NCBI RefSeq assembly: GCF_027942865.1 | Contig: NC_134510.1 | Coordinates: forward strand, 22,375,209 to 22,439,208 | Origin: Odontesthes bonariensis | Lineage: Eukaryota > Chordata > Actinopteri > Atheriniformes > Atherinopsidae | DNA length: 64,000 bases | Direction: 5' to 3' | Shown here: positions 50,001 through 62,261 of the stretch, one piece after another | Position numbering within the stretch: the first letter of the stretch is position 1 | Layout: every line of letters starts with the position of its first letter | Notes under the pieces: model-generated | Seen by the model: the letters and a program-made list of their open reading frames with translations, nothing else | What the model was told of the DNA's origin: nothing | The model's database searches: none | Translations under genes and position numbers: made by a program

Positions 50001-53000
50001 GGTCAACACGGATAGTTTTGACAAATGGTAATTCTTAATAGGTGTGGGTTCAGAGGTCTGACCTTGCGGTTGGCACTGAGGTTGGCTGCAGGAATCTGAA
50101 GGGTGACCTGATAGTCAGTAAGTTTGCTCATCTCCTCTGCCAAAAAGTTGGCTTCTCGCACCAAAGTGTTGGCTTTGACGACCTGCTCTCTGAGTCGAGA
50201 GAGACTCTGACGAAAAAGCTCATCCCTGTCTCAAACACACACACACACACACATACATACAGACACGCACTGTAAAATTGTGAGGATGAAGATCTGGCAT
50301 CTTTTATGCACGAGGTGTGGATTCATAGATCAGCCCAAGATGTATTTACAGAAATATAAAAAAAAAAAAATTTCTTAAACAATTATTGAACTATTAGTCA
50401 AGTCAAATTAGAAAACAAATTGACTCAGTGACACATTTACTTTTTCCTTAATTGAAAAAGAAAATTAAAAAAACAAATAAATAAATAAAAATCGGCACGT
50501 GACTCTGTGTGCACTCCACTAACCGTTCCTCCGTCCACAGGCGCAGCTTGCCGTGTGGCGTGTGCGTTGGGAAAGTAAGGCGCTCGCTGCTGCTGCGGTG
50601 ATGCTGGGACGTCTTCTCAGGGGACAGCTGTTGTCGTAGCGACTCCAGCTCTCGTTCATACATTAGCCTCTGCTCCTCCAGAGCCAACCGCTTCTCCTCC
50701 AAGTACTGCTTCTCCAACACCTGGACCACGTTCTGCATGGGGTCTACGTGAAATATAAACGTCAAAATAAAATTTTATGAAGAAAAAAGAAAAAAAATGG
50801 CAACCGAAACACACACACTCACAATCAAACCTACATGACAATACAAATACTAAAAATACAAACTGAAAGGTTGCAGATTGCCCTAATCGTACCATTGTTT
50901 CCAAGAGTCTTCATCATGACCTCCATCTGGGCAAACTCGTAACTGTAGTCTTGCTCAGAGGAGGCCTCGCTGGCCGTCTCCACATCTGCCTCGACAAAGC
51001 TCTCTCGAGGAGAAGCTCTCTCCAACTCCTTCAAACGGTCCCGCCGCTTTCGTTGAGGCAGATTTATCCTACAGAGCAACACGATCACTAAGCAGTGTTT
51101 TTTTCATATCGGTTTGCAAGCGAGAATGTGGCAAAGAAGATCTGAGAGCTCATACCTGAAGAAGTGATTGTTTCCCCATAAGATTCGGTCTCCATGCCAC
51201 AAGTGCACCAAGGAGTCAATTATTGTACCATTCACACAAGTCCTGTAGAAACACAAAGATGTCAAAGGAATTCTAGTTTTCCCAACTTTGACTGCAGAAA
51301 ACTAATACATTGTGGGGAAACAAAAGCAATCCTTCTGTAGCAATAGGGAGACAAGGTCCTGACGTCAAAGTGTAGGAGCTCAGATCATGAGATTCCTCTG
51401 CGGTGAGGTCATGTGAAACTCTGAGGTTCAGTCATCCATAAAGGAAAGAGAGACAGATAGCAAATACGTTGAAAGTAGTTGTACAACAACTCACCTGGCA
51501 TTTCCTATTGGCATCAAGGTGACATCACTGTCTGCGCAGAGCTCCAGGACGCAGTGTTCTGGCTGGATCCCGATCCCAAAAAGCTGGATGTCCTGAGACG
51601 TGTCTGCACCCACACGCGTGTGCTCCTACACACAGGTGGAGGACAGATTCACAAAACTATAATAACAGATCTGAATATAATAACACTTAGCCTTCTGAGT
51701 CAGACTTCTTTTTTGAACCAGTTAGCATGGGAAAATTGCAAAAACATGAACGCAGGAACTCTTCAATTTCAACAACATCACAACTACGGCGATAACCAGC
51801 CAAAATGGAAAAAAGCCTATGTGGAAAGGAGGCGTTGTTAAACAAACATGGCAGCTTTTAGAGGGTGTAATAACCCATTTCACATTACCGTAGTCATTCC
51901 TCACCGATATGCCAGGCTGGTTTACAGAGGCCAGACAAAGGCCTGTTGTTCTGCAATCTGTGCAGACTGTTTTCTCACATGCCTCAGCTCTCACAGGTCC
52001 AACTAGCTGGTTGTTTGTCCCTGATCTGCTCTGACTGGACTCCTCTCTGGTGCTATACCACTGTCTTTTGAATCCCCACATGTGAGCTTCAGTGTTACAG
52101 AACCTCAGTCATTGGTGGTGGGGGTAATATCAATGAGAAAATCTTTAGTAGTATACAGCAGTGTTGGGGAGTCAGAAACTGGCTTTCTCTGGCAAAGTTA
52201 CTGACCTCCTGAGGTGTATGTGAATCATTAAACTATCAAATAGAGGCATCAGACAATCTGAATCTAAGGTTGATCTAATTTCTTTGTATGAAAATGAATG
52301 AACTACTTGTGATTGAGACAGCCTTAAACCGGTGTAAAATATCTGTTTGTTTCATTCTGTTGTCTCATTTAAAAAAAATAAAATAAAATTTGCAGTTTGT
52401 TTCATCTTTTTTTATCTTTATTTATGGAGGAAACAGACTGTTTAGATTGTTAGAACAAACTGAAACTTAAACATCACACTATGATTAGTAGACTAAACAT
52501 ACACTGAAAAGTTACCCGATATATAAAACTGCTGCTATATCTAAAGTAGCCATATAAATTACTGAGCTGAGTCTACTGATGGGAAAGGACTGAATATTAG
52601 TCATAAAGGTACTGTAATTAAAAAATAATAATAATAATAATTTACATTATAAAAACTGTTTTACCTTCAGGTAGTAAACCAGTAGCTCATTTAGTGCAGG
52701 ATCAGCATTTAGATTGACCAGGAAACACTTGTCTTCGCCCACTTTAATGCCAGAGGTTTCCAAAGAGATGCCCATGCTCTCCAACTGCTTCTGACGGTCC
52801 TGTAAACATGGATAATAACAGTGTGGCTATACATATAAATACACTGAATTAGAGTTCAGGTTTTAGACTATTGTGACTCATGTGCGCACAGTGGCAATCT
52901 CCTCGGTCTTTCTTAGCTTCTCCTCCCAGGTGACCGTCATCTCCTGAATCAGTTTCTCGGACTCCTGCAGTTTCTCCTTCAGCTCAGGAGCCTTCATAGA

Positions 53001-56000
53001 CTGATGGAAAGCAACGGAGAAAGCAATCAGAAACATACGACTGGCGTTTAATCTGGCTGGAACTTATTCACAATGTGTCTCAGTCCGCTTCTTTCTTCTC
53101 ACCTCGGCCTGAGAGAGCTGAACTTTGAGCTTTTCAACCTCTTCCCTGAGCTCTCTAATGATCCGAGCGTTAGGGTCTTCGTTCACCACAGCGTGGTTGA
53201 CAATTCTCTTGGCTCTGTCGGCATAGCGCAGCGTGGACAGCGTCTCCTCGTAGTTATCAGCAGCTGGACTCACTGTGGCTATCATGGCTGTCTTACTGTT
53301 CCCACCAAGGTTGTCCTGAAGACAAAGGAAGCAAAGCTGCTAAAATGTACTGTCCAGTCTGACAGCATGAAACAGGTCATTGCAACAACCAGTTATAGAA
53401 AATACGTCATTTGTGGGTCAAACCTTCAAAAGCCAGGTGAGGACTGAGTCTCTGTAAGGCACAAACTTAGCCTTTCCCTTTCCTGCAGACTGATCAGCCA
53501 GGGCGGAAATCACACAGCCTAATGTGGTGAGTGACCTAAAAATCACACAAAAATACATCTGAGGACTCCCACAAGTACTAAGTCAACATGTAATAAATCA
53601 ACCAATCAATCAATAAAAAGAATACCCACTTGTTTATATTGCTGCCTTCTTTGAGTCGCTCCCCAGCAGCTCCGGTCTTGGAAACCCGCTCACTTCCCGC
53701 CAAGTCAACCAGGCTCATTTTGCTCACTTTCTCCCCTGAATTCTGTTTTACAACATACACAATCAAACCCAAGACTATTACATTTAAAGGACAAAGATAA
53801 ACAAGTGTTCTTATAGAAAAAGAACAAGAAAAGTGAAAAGCAAAAGATAAACTAACCCCAGACCGTAGATCATACAGCGTTTGTGTGACAATGATACTGA
53901 AGACGCCATGCGATCGACTGCTCTCCTCATTCATGTTGGTGGCTGCAACTGTGCGAGATTTGTTCCCCTCTGACATCAACACCTCAATGTCCTAAAAGGG
54001 TAAAGCAGAAGGTAAGGACAGAGAGAGACAGCATTATTAGTCACTGCTGAAGTTTTGCCAGTCTGAAAACAGATTAAAAACTAATCTGGAAAAGGATTGT
54101 TATGATTACAGTAAATGGCTGTTTTCCATTTTATTTAGCTGGGTCACACCAGGCAGTGGGAAACCCAGTGCACTGACATCAGGCATAGCAGAGCACACAC
54201 GAACAGGGTGGAGATGTTTTAACGTCATTAAGGAAGGACCTGCCAAGGCTTGGCATATAAACCACATGCAACCCCACGACTGCAGCCAAACCAGGGATAT
54301 GTGTCATCACAGTTTCTACACATGGGAGGATTTTAAGCTAAGTCGCTGCTCCAATGTAAATCACTTGTGTAAAAACTAGAGAAATGACAGTATATGGAGG
54401 CATTTCTACAGGTTGTTAGAAATCATGCCTATGTGCATGTGAAATATGAGGCACTTCAGTATGTGATTGAGTGGATTCAGCCTCATCACTGGTCAAAACG
54501 AAGAAGACAGATGGGTGAAAGACGCACCTCAAAGTTGGTCACAGCCAGCTGTGAAAGACCATCCACATATGGACCCAGGACTTTGTGTTCCCGAACTTTC
54601 AGAGACTGGCGGCTCCTAAAACAGAGAAAGAAGCACAAGAAGCGAGATGAAGAATAATTACGGCTTTTTCTGACCAGAGTTTCATGATGAACATTTGATA
54701 GTCCTCATTTTAAATTCAGACTTTGTCAGTGGTTCTCTTTCTGACAGCCTCTTCTCTGACCCTTACCGTAGATCAAAACAGTCGAATTCTTCCGGGTTTT
54801 GGGAAGCAAGTATGAGTGAATGTGCAAACTCTAAGACTGTTGGTTTCAGTCTAAAACATGCATAATCTAACTAACATTATCATCAGAATGTCAAGAAACA
54901 ACAGATATGATGTTATCTCAACGACACCCACGTTTTGTGTTGCAGAGACATCTGGCATGCTAACCAGCTAGCTTTAGCATGCTAACCAGCTAACATTAGC
55001 CGCATTCGGACAGAACCGTTCTATGAACGCCGTTCTAAGAACGGTCCTCCTCGAATTTCGTTCTGATAACTGTCCTTCCCCTGGAGAACTGTTTTAGTTT
55101 GCAGGAACAGGGTCGAGACTGATGCGACGCAGCCGTCTGCGACAGTGACCTGTTACTTTAGCACCACATTCAACAACAAAACAGAACAAAACAAAACCCA
55201 CGAAAAGTAAGGAGAGAAGAAAAAAACACCACCAAGAAGCTAATACGGAGAGTGGGGAGGCCACCGTGTTCATGGTCTGCATGACGGTAATATTAATCAT
55301 GGACGATCACATCGGGCGTCTAACATGGAGGCTGGAAGAGCACACAGAGAGAGTCAGGATCGAGCGCAGGCGATTCTTCTCCGTTTCATGAAAGAAGGAG
55401 AGCAGAGCGCCGCAAACAAAGGAGACAACATGTAAGTTTAACTTCTTAAACACGTGCCGGTTATGTCCGTGTCATACGAGTAAACATTTCAGCCGTGACA
55501 ACATGACAAAAGGGCATAGCTACCAACCACCAAACACCTACGTCAGATGTGTTCCTATAGAACCCAGAAAAGACCCGGCCTCGGAGAAGGAGCTAAAATG
55601 GTTATAGGAACTGAGGGCGATGGTCCCGAGTTCCTGTATGTGCGAATGCGGGAAAAAACGGCCCCATTCCTTAAAAGGTTATTAACACCACTTTGTGAAG
55701 CCAGCAAAGAAAATGAATGACACATGAAACTGCAAATTTCTTGGCAAGTGACCACCAGAGTGCAGGATGGCTGCTGCTGCGTTACAGCACACATCACAAC
55801 CTCAAGCCATGGGCATCAGGAGTCAGCAACGGCTCGAGGTCTGCTGCCGAGCTCAGGCCGAGATTGTGCAGGTTGCACAGCCGGTCGTCACGCAAATTGG
55901 TTCTGGGGAGATTTCTGTGCTATAGAAGTGTCTTCTACACCAATGTAAACATCTTTTGAGTCGGTATTAAAAAACAAATACATGTCTAATGTGTGTATAG

Positions 56001-59000
56001 TGACAAAAGTAGCTCATGCCTGTCAGGGCCTTTAAAAAAAAACAACAACAGTGACCCCAACTACAACAACATTTTCTACAAATTGCTTTATTTGAAAGCA
56101 ATCATTTCGAGGAAATTTGAGAATTACCTCCTGTTTGTATTTGGTGTTTCATGTGAGAAGGTGAATTCATTGCTTGGGCATGCTACAAAGATGATGACAG
56201 GCAAATTAAAAGTATAATCTTTGTGTATTCTTACACAAGTTTTGCCTGGCCAGTAGGCTAAGTATTTGCATCAATAAAATGGTGTTTGTGGAATTGACTG
56301 AAAAGAAATTATTCTTATGTGCGTTTCAAAGTTTTAAGACATCAGTGTGGGTAAGAGGCACAGAGGAACAGTATTATATGTCGGGCTCTTGCAAAAAAAG
56401 ACGTGACCTTATAGCATTTGTTGCGGGACAGATTTCACAGAGCAAGACAAACCCCACTGTTTTCTCCGTTTCATCTCATTAAAGAATGATTTGAGTTGTC
56501 TTACTAAGAAATGCATGGGGGATGTGACTTAACAGGTGTGCCCTTAGATGGCAAAGGGGCGCTCATCTTCACCTGTCAGTTGCTGAGAAGAAATCCATGA
56601 GTCAGTAATCTATGGTTAAAAAAAACAAACAAACAAAAAAAAAAAAAAACAGTGACCGGCAAAAATAAGGTTCCTTGTGCCCACAACATATAATTCACAG
56701 AAGCCATGAAAAAAAATACAACCGCTGGAAAGACCTTGGCCAGCTACCAATTGACAGTGTGACTGACACCCTGTTTACACTCTATATGTCATGTCTGTAC
56801 GACGGCCAGTATTTGCTCATCCTGGCAGGATCAAGAGAGTGTGAGACTCACTATGTACACAATGGGAAGCTCCCATCAAAATGGGTCTGGCTGAGTCTTC
56901 AGACATCTGCAGCACACAGAGCGCTGCACTGTAGCCCCTCTCTGGGGCTTAGCTCACAGGCGGCTGTGAGCACTCTCCTGCTCCCAGCTTCACTAACAGA
57001 TGTCCCTGAAACATACCCATTCACAGCTCATGCTTCCTAGCAGTCTGTCTGCTAACCCACATCACACCACAGAGGCAAAGAATGCAGTATTGTCTGAGGA
57101 CGATGGCGGCCACTGTTCTGCAGGAAATGACAGGGTCGAGCTTCCTACTCTCATCATCCCGTCGGTATCCCATCTTTGAGGTGACCAGACACAACAGTGT
57201 CGCATACCAGCGCAGAGTTAGAGCCGATGAACTGGTCACTGTCTGTGAGCTCGGGCGAATAAAAAAAAAAAAAAGAACCCACTCGTGTATACAGCTGTAT
57301 CTGTCTTAAGTGATCCAAGGCATTAGCTCATGAAAGTCATTGAGCTGATGCAAGTCCAGACCACACATCCAACTTACCCTTTGGGATCCAGCAGGTCACG
57401 GACCTTCTCGTTGTAGATCTCCATGTAGGACACTTCCACCTTAAAAGTATGGGCTTCGTTCGTCTCTTTGTGGACCCTCTCAAACAGCGTGCAGCACAGC
57501 CGCGGGATTAAACCTGGCTGCTCTCCATTTCCCATCATGGAAAAGGACTTGCCAGAGCCTGGAAGCAGAGCAGAGTTATATCGTAGGGGGCTTCAGTAAT
57601 GGCGAAGCTTAATCCTCTAATTAGCATCTTAATTTATTGCTGAGCCCATCTGGATCATACTGTAACAAATTCTTTGCATTATACAACATGTAGATAAATA
57701 GTCACGAGACATGGCAGCGGTCCAGTGTGGTTACAGTGATGTTTTGAGCTGAGTACTAACGTCACCACGCCAAAAGACTTGTTATAGATACGTGCTAGTG
57801 TCTGGCAGGTATCTGTGTCGTTGTTAATATTTTCAACCCCATTAACACAAGGTTTGCAGGTCATAAACCAAAATATTACATACTACAAATATCAATTAGG
57901 CTTATGAACTAATGCATAGGAGCTGAATGTTGTATTCAAACTGCTACAATCAATCCAAACTTGTGTTCAAAGTCAGTACAGAAGAAGAAGAAGTGGATAT
58001 ATCTATCATTTTGACCAGCCGTGTCTGTGCAGGCTTGCGTGAGACCTTGACGGGATATCTGATATCCGCTTGCAACACTGGCAGAAGAAAATACCTGCCG
58101 TCGCAGCCGGAATCATTTGATCATGGCCAGTGGGTTCCTAGATTGCCTTGTGATTGACAAGTCGCTGCTGCGTGGGCGCTCCTTGCTCATATCACCTATC
58201 CACCCTCCTGCCAAATGTGGTCCCTTCTAGCTCTGAAAAAGTTGATGCTCAAAATGCCAAATCCAATGCTTAAAACAATAGCTACATTTGGGTGCTACAA
58301 TCTACTGCTCAGAACCCAAGGAGGGGTAGTGCTGAGTGTGTGGACATTTAGATTAGTGGTTCTCAAATTTTAGCTAAAAACTGTTTTCTGTGACAGTTCA
58401 CAACTACCAATTGTCGGCATGGGAGTGATTAAGAGAGTAAATTGTAGCCCATCAACACAAGGGAATACTCGACTTGTATTGAAAAAAAATGCAGTGAACA
58501 ACAACATCCTGTGCCTGTTTTTGCACTGAATGCGTTTAGGGAACATCTATAAATTTTGAATAGTTTGGTCTTTGTCTACAACGTGCACGTGAGGTGTTTG
58601 GGAGATAAATCTCGCTCATTTCTCTTCCCAAACAGGCAATGCTCTAGTTAAATGCGAGAGAGGACATTCATTTGCAAGACTGCATGGCTGAATGGATTTA
58701 GAACAAAACAAATAAAGAAGGACCTTAACACAGACTTTCATGTGGATTTTCTGTTACCTGTTTGTCCATAGGCAAATATGCAGGCATTATATCCCTGGAA
58801 TGCATTCTCAAGTATTCCTTCTCCAAGGCACTTGAACACCACCTCTTGACCTTTCAGAGAAAGAATCGGTCACCATGGAGATTATGGTAAACAGAGGAAC
58901 AACTGAGTTGCATCAAAGTATCCACTATTATCTGGATGTCTTCCTAGTATGCAAAATTAGTACAGAGAAGTGTATTGACAAGGTCCCCAAAACAATGAAC

Positions 59001-62000
59001 AAGATTCATGAAAGGTGGCAGATTCCTGTCTGGTCATGTGGAAAATGTAAAGCTGTGTAGAGAAATCTCTTGCTCTGCTCGCTGCTGTGCTCCTTCTGAA
59101 TGGGACAGCTGTTTAATGAGCTAAATAAAGCCTTGGCTGGGGCCCTTGAGGCAGCAGCCCTTCACTGAACAGACTGCCTTGCAGCACAAAGCAAATGTAA
59201 GAATTACATTTCCATAACAAAATGGGAGCGATATGATGAACGAAATATCGACAATGAATTATGCTGATCTGCCTCAGACTGGCTGAACCGACATCTCTTA
59301 AGTTTAAAAAAAAAAAAAAAAAAACTGGAGCTGTAAAACCCTTCTGCATGGTCCTAATTAGAGAGATGAATGGTAGCGGAGGAAACCTAATTTACCATGT
59401 GTGGGTGCATAAGAGTTAAACCACTGGTGGATGATTACTAAAGCACAAATCTGAAATGCAGATGTTGTACAATCTAAGTGTCTGTGTGAACACTGCACAA
59501 AACTGCCATATGATCTTTTCACTTCCAGTCAATACAACTAAGGCTCCTTCGTTAACCTGTTCACTCCAAATGCAAATGATCCCATATGTCAAAATCCCCC
59601 CTCCGCTTTGCATGATGCAAAAAAACAAAAACAAAAAACCTTTCCACCAACTAGGGAGTTTCCCTCTTCCTACAGTGGTAACAGATAGCTCATCAGGCCT
59701 TCAGACCTCACATGACTTAGTTGTTTGGATAACTGAAGAATCAGTTGCAGCCTTAATGACTCACCAGCATATTTGGGAACGTTGGATTCATCCATGGACC
59801 AGAAACAGTGGTCAAAAGCGAACACCTGCAGGGTAGACACCACAGAGCGTGTAAACACACATTCTCACACCTGTCCGAGCACGTACGGCGCAAACAAAAC
59901 CTGATCTTTTGTTGAAGTGCCTTCTTCTGAGGTACAGACACGGGATTACTGTGCAGCACCATACCACCCTGCTGTTCAGTAAATCAGCAGGGCCGAGCTT
60001 GTCTGAGCGAGTATGGCGAAGCCGGAGCATTTGTTCGAGGTAACGCTCATTAACGCAGGACCATAACTGTCTGCACAAATCCACTGTTAGCAGCCCAGTG
60101 TTCTGCCTGAAGTGGCTGGAGTCAAATTAATTCATAAATCAGGGTCAGTGCTCCCCAGGAAAAAATTCCAGGTCCTGGTGACCCTCATCTCCAAGGAAAC
60201 TGGGCTGTAGCTGCTATAGAGATCGAGGGGCTGGCTCTTGGCCCTCGTGGCCGAGTAACACAGCACAGACTTCAACAGCAGAAAGCCCTTGTGTCCTCCA
60301 GGCACCTGCATGAGCTCTGTCGGGATGGATAACGCACAGAGAGGATGCTCTCTGGGAAAGAGCAGTGGCTTCATTTACGGAGGAGCACAACGGCTCAGAA
60401 ACAGAACAGCTTCTGTTACTTCATGTGTTGCTTTCAGTCAAACCCTTAACGCATTTCATGTTCTCCTTAAATTTCCCTTGAGTAGTGACAGTCTGCTTGC
60501 TGTAGCACTGCTTAGACTCATTCGCACTGATACCGATTTGAATACACAAATTAAGGGTACTAGTGCAAAACGTTTAGCTGGTTTTAACTCATTGTTGTTC
60601 TGTAAAAAAAGAGAGAAAATAGATGTTCCTAAAGTCTGTAATGATTGGACAGGCTGCTCAATTTCTCCATTGATAAAATAAATTCACAACTCTACAACAT
60701 AAAAATTCATAAAAAATCATGTAGAATATAGCATATACTTTGTTGTCGACAGTAGTAGATCAACCCTCATCTTACTTTGAAGCTCCCAGATTAAGGAAGT
60801 GACGTCGACGCAGCTTTAGCAGCAGAGAAGCTATTAGGCTTGTGTTGATAATAATAAACTCCTGGACTATGTACAAACTTCCAAATGCATCGTTTTGTGA
60901 GTACAGACCATATTTGTACTACTGTAGAAGTTTGGTGTCATGGCATGCGATTTCAGTGTGGTAATTTTGGAGATACTGCCAGGTTCCATTAGCGCTTGTA
61001 CTAAGCTATTCGGGATAACTCAGTAACTCAGCTGATGTTCAGCCAAGATCGAAAAAACTTCGGGTGGGCTACTTGGCTGGATGTCACGGTTCAAATGACC
61101 CGAGGGTGAATCTACTCCGAACTATCACTTTAAGTCTTGACAAAACAGCTTTTGGGTTGTTTTGAAATATTAAAGTGCATATAATGCTAAAACAACTTAG
61201 TACTGGTTATCTTGACAGGGACATAATAACATTTTTTTTTTCATTTCTATTGTAGTCATCCTTTCCTTCAAACTCACTATTAACCATAATGAGGGCCATT
61301 GGTCAGGGAACCAGTAGTTGCACAGTCAGCATGGGAAAATCACTGAGATCACCGAGCGCTATGAAAGCAAAAACTCCTCTTGTGACTTCAGACAAGTGAG
61401 TGGGTGCCATTCAAACGAACAAAAGTACCATCATTCTCAATTAGGACTGGTTTGGTAACTAGGGCTTCAGTGCACTCTGGTCTGTCTCCGTCCAGCCTGA
61501 GGGTGTGATTGCACAATAAATTGCTCTTGATTGGACAATTACTATTAATCAGCAGCACAAATAATGATGAAGCCGAGAAGTACAAAGCCCATTTAGTCAT
61601 TTCCAGGATTAAAACTAGTTGAATGAGATTGCATTTAAGAATGCAGGGGGAATAATTCGAGTGTCATAACTTAGCAGACAGCCACGTGCTTGTCTAGCTG
61701 AGGGTTATTACGGGGCGGCTCAGGTTCACATGCCCTAGAGACTAATGCCCGCCCGCGGCCCAGACTAGCACTCCCCCGGTCCAGTCAGGGGGCCGAGTGT
61801 ACTGAGCACAAAGCCCGTCCCTGGGTTGTGAAACATCTCTGAGCTAGTCACCAGCGTGTTGTCAAGGGGGGAAGTGGGGGTGCACTCAAACAATGCAGCT
61901 TTGAATGTGCGCACACACAGCCCCAATGTCCGCGCTCATCCCTCTCTCATTGTAGAGCCTTTTGTGGGTGTTCACGAGATCTTAGAGCGCTGACACATTC

Positions 62001-62261
62001 ACACGGACATCTATTCGGCTCCTGCTGACCAACCGAACCACCAAAACACTCTCAATCATGTCCCTAGAAACAATGTCACAACAGTGGAATCGACCTGTGC
62101 AGGGTGCCTCTCAGCCCTACACAGGAACAGTGCTGCTCATCATCTGCGATGCTGGAACAATGAGTGAGAAGTCACTACAGATGCCTGAAAGTTTGCATAG
62201 TTTGGCTGATTGATTTTATAGTGAAGTAAATGGATGAAACATACATACCTTGGGTTGTTTC
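38434..62261 (-). CDS. kif13a: Kinesin-3 family motor KIF13A (partial: 5' coding exons beyond the window)
   Basis: A plus-end microtubule motor for endosomal and secretory vesicles. I resolved 38 consecutive coding exons with matching phases, totalling 5,824 bases or about 1,940 residues. Only the first roughly 50 residues are missing, to the right. Order: motor domain from [14 protein letters not shown] with P-loop GQTGSGKS, switch I NEESSRSH and switch [10 protein letters not shown]; neck coil; FHA domain; coiled coils; KIF1B-like and DUF3694-type blocks; Ser/Pro-rich tail; and a C-terminal CAP-Gly domain. KIF13A rather than KIF13B is supported by [20 protein letters not shown], by [20 protein letters not shown], by the [10 protein letters not shown] run, by the [25 protein letters not shown] tail block, and by the rbm24 neighbour. 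The CAP-Gly end is the odd point, since human KIF13A lacks it. Confidence 0.94.
42413..42460 (-). other. kif13a: Candidate optional 48-nt exon of kif13a
   Basis: A phase-0, stop-free 48-base segment ([16 protein letters not shown]) with AG before it and GTGAAC after it would fit in frame between the exons at 42,802-42,953 and 41,960-42,112. Its polypyrimidine tract is weak, so it may not be an exon. Confidence 0.3.
47958..48667. mobile_element. Non-autonomous hAT element (MITE) with 8-bp target duplication
   Basis: The element is 47,966-48,659 (694 bp), flanked by identical 8-bp copies GTGGGAAA (47,958-47,965 and 48,660-48,667). The ends begin CAGTG and end CACTG and share the 17-bp perfect inverted repeat CAGTGTTAATTTCGTCA. 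Subterminal short repeats (GACGAAAAT-like on the left, GACTAAAAT-like on the right) are typical of hAT binding sites. No transposase frame is present. It makes up most of one kif13a intron (47,928-48,730). Confidence 0.9.
50232..50268. repeat. CA microsatellite
   Basis: A (CA)n run passing into CATA units lies in a kif13a intron, ending a few bases from the 3' splice site of the exon at 50,063-50,225. It forms part of the polypyrimidine tract on the transcribed strand. Confidence 0.85.
54616..57377 (-). other. kif13a: Long kif13a intron
   Basis: A 2.8-kb intron splits the motor domain between DPKG and SRQSLK. It holds the candidate MITE at 55.0-55.65 kb and AC/poly-A tracts near 56,030-56,050 and 56,620-56,650. 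No exon was recognised. Confidence 0.7.
55000..55651. mobile_element. Candidate MITE (possibly PIF/Harbinger type) in a kif13a intron
   Basis: The left end has CCGCATTCGGACAGAACCG, and the right end in reverse complement has CCGCATTCGCACATACAGG, an imperfect inverted pair about 650 bp apart. The interior has palindromic GAACGGTTC-like motifs near the left end and a short degenerate frame at about 55,300-55,392. No clear target duplication was found, so the class is uncertain. Just left (54,956-54,998) a GCATGCTAACCAGCTA unit is tandemly repeated. Confidence 0.5.
60780..61133. mobile_element. Partial TTAA-type MITE remnant in a kif13a intron
   Basis: The right edge, read on the minus strand, starts TTAAAGTGATAGTTCGGA, a terminal-repeat style common in fish MITEs with TTAA duplication (TTAA at 61,130-61,133). 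The body (GCAGAGAAGCTATTAGGC, ATGCATCGTTTTGTGAGTA and so on) looks like a repeat family I recall from teleosts, but no matching left terminal repeat is present. It appears truncated. Confidence 0.45.
62249..62261 (-). other. kif13a: 13-nt microexon of kif13a
   Basis: Flanked by a pyrimidine-rich acceptor ending CAACAG and the donor GTATGT. It supplies the last base of one codon plus K-Q-P-K, joining in phase to VFAFDHCFW. Human KIF13A has ERKPPK at the same point, so the placement is credible. Confidence 0.75.

Larger units (their letters stand above)
47557..53000 (-). other. kif13a: kif13a FHA, stalk and central exons
   Basis: Transcript order: 52890-53000, 52665-52799, 51495-51625, 51156-51242, 50893-51068, 50524-50743, 50063-50225, 49793-49936, 49541-49690, 49281-49445, 48974-49147, 48731-48882, 47795-47927, 47557-47703. 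The FHA domain spans the second to fifth of these ([20 protein letters not shown], then [25 protein letters not shown]). A coiled coil with [20 protein letters not shown] follows, then the conserved [60 protein letters not shown] and [14 protein letters not shown] blocks. These are known kinesin-3 stalk regions used in dimerisation and cargo binding. Confidence 0.93.
53103..62261 (-). other. kif13a: kif13a motor-domain exons
   Basis: Exons in transcript order: 62249-62261 (13 bases, RKQPK), 59765-59825 ([14 protein letters not shown]), 58758-58850 (ends at GQT of the P-loop), 57378-57558 ([10 protein letters not shown] to LLDPKG), 54528-54615 ([19 protein letters not shown]), 53857-53991 ([20 protein letters not shown]), 53630-53742 ([20 protein letters not shown]), 53424-53535 ([13 protein letters not shown]), 53103-53315 ([20 protein letters not shown] and the neck). 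All nucleotide-binding motifs are intact, so an active ATPase is expected. The initiator exon and the segment before RKQPK were searched for up to 64,000 and not found. Confidence 0.93.
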
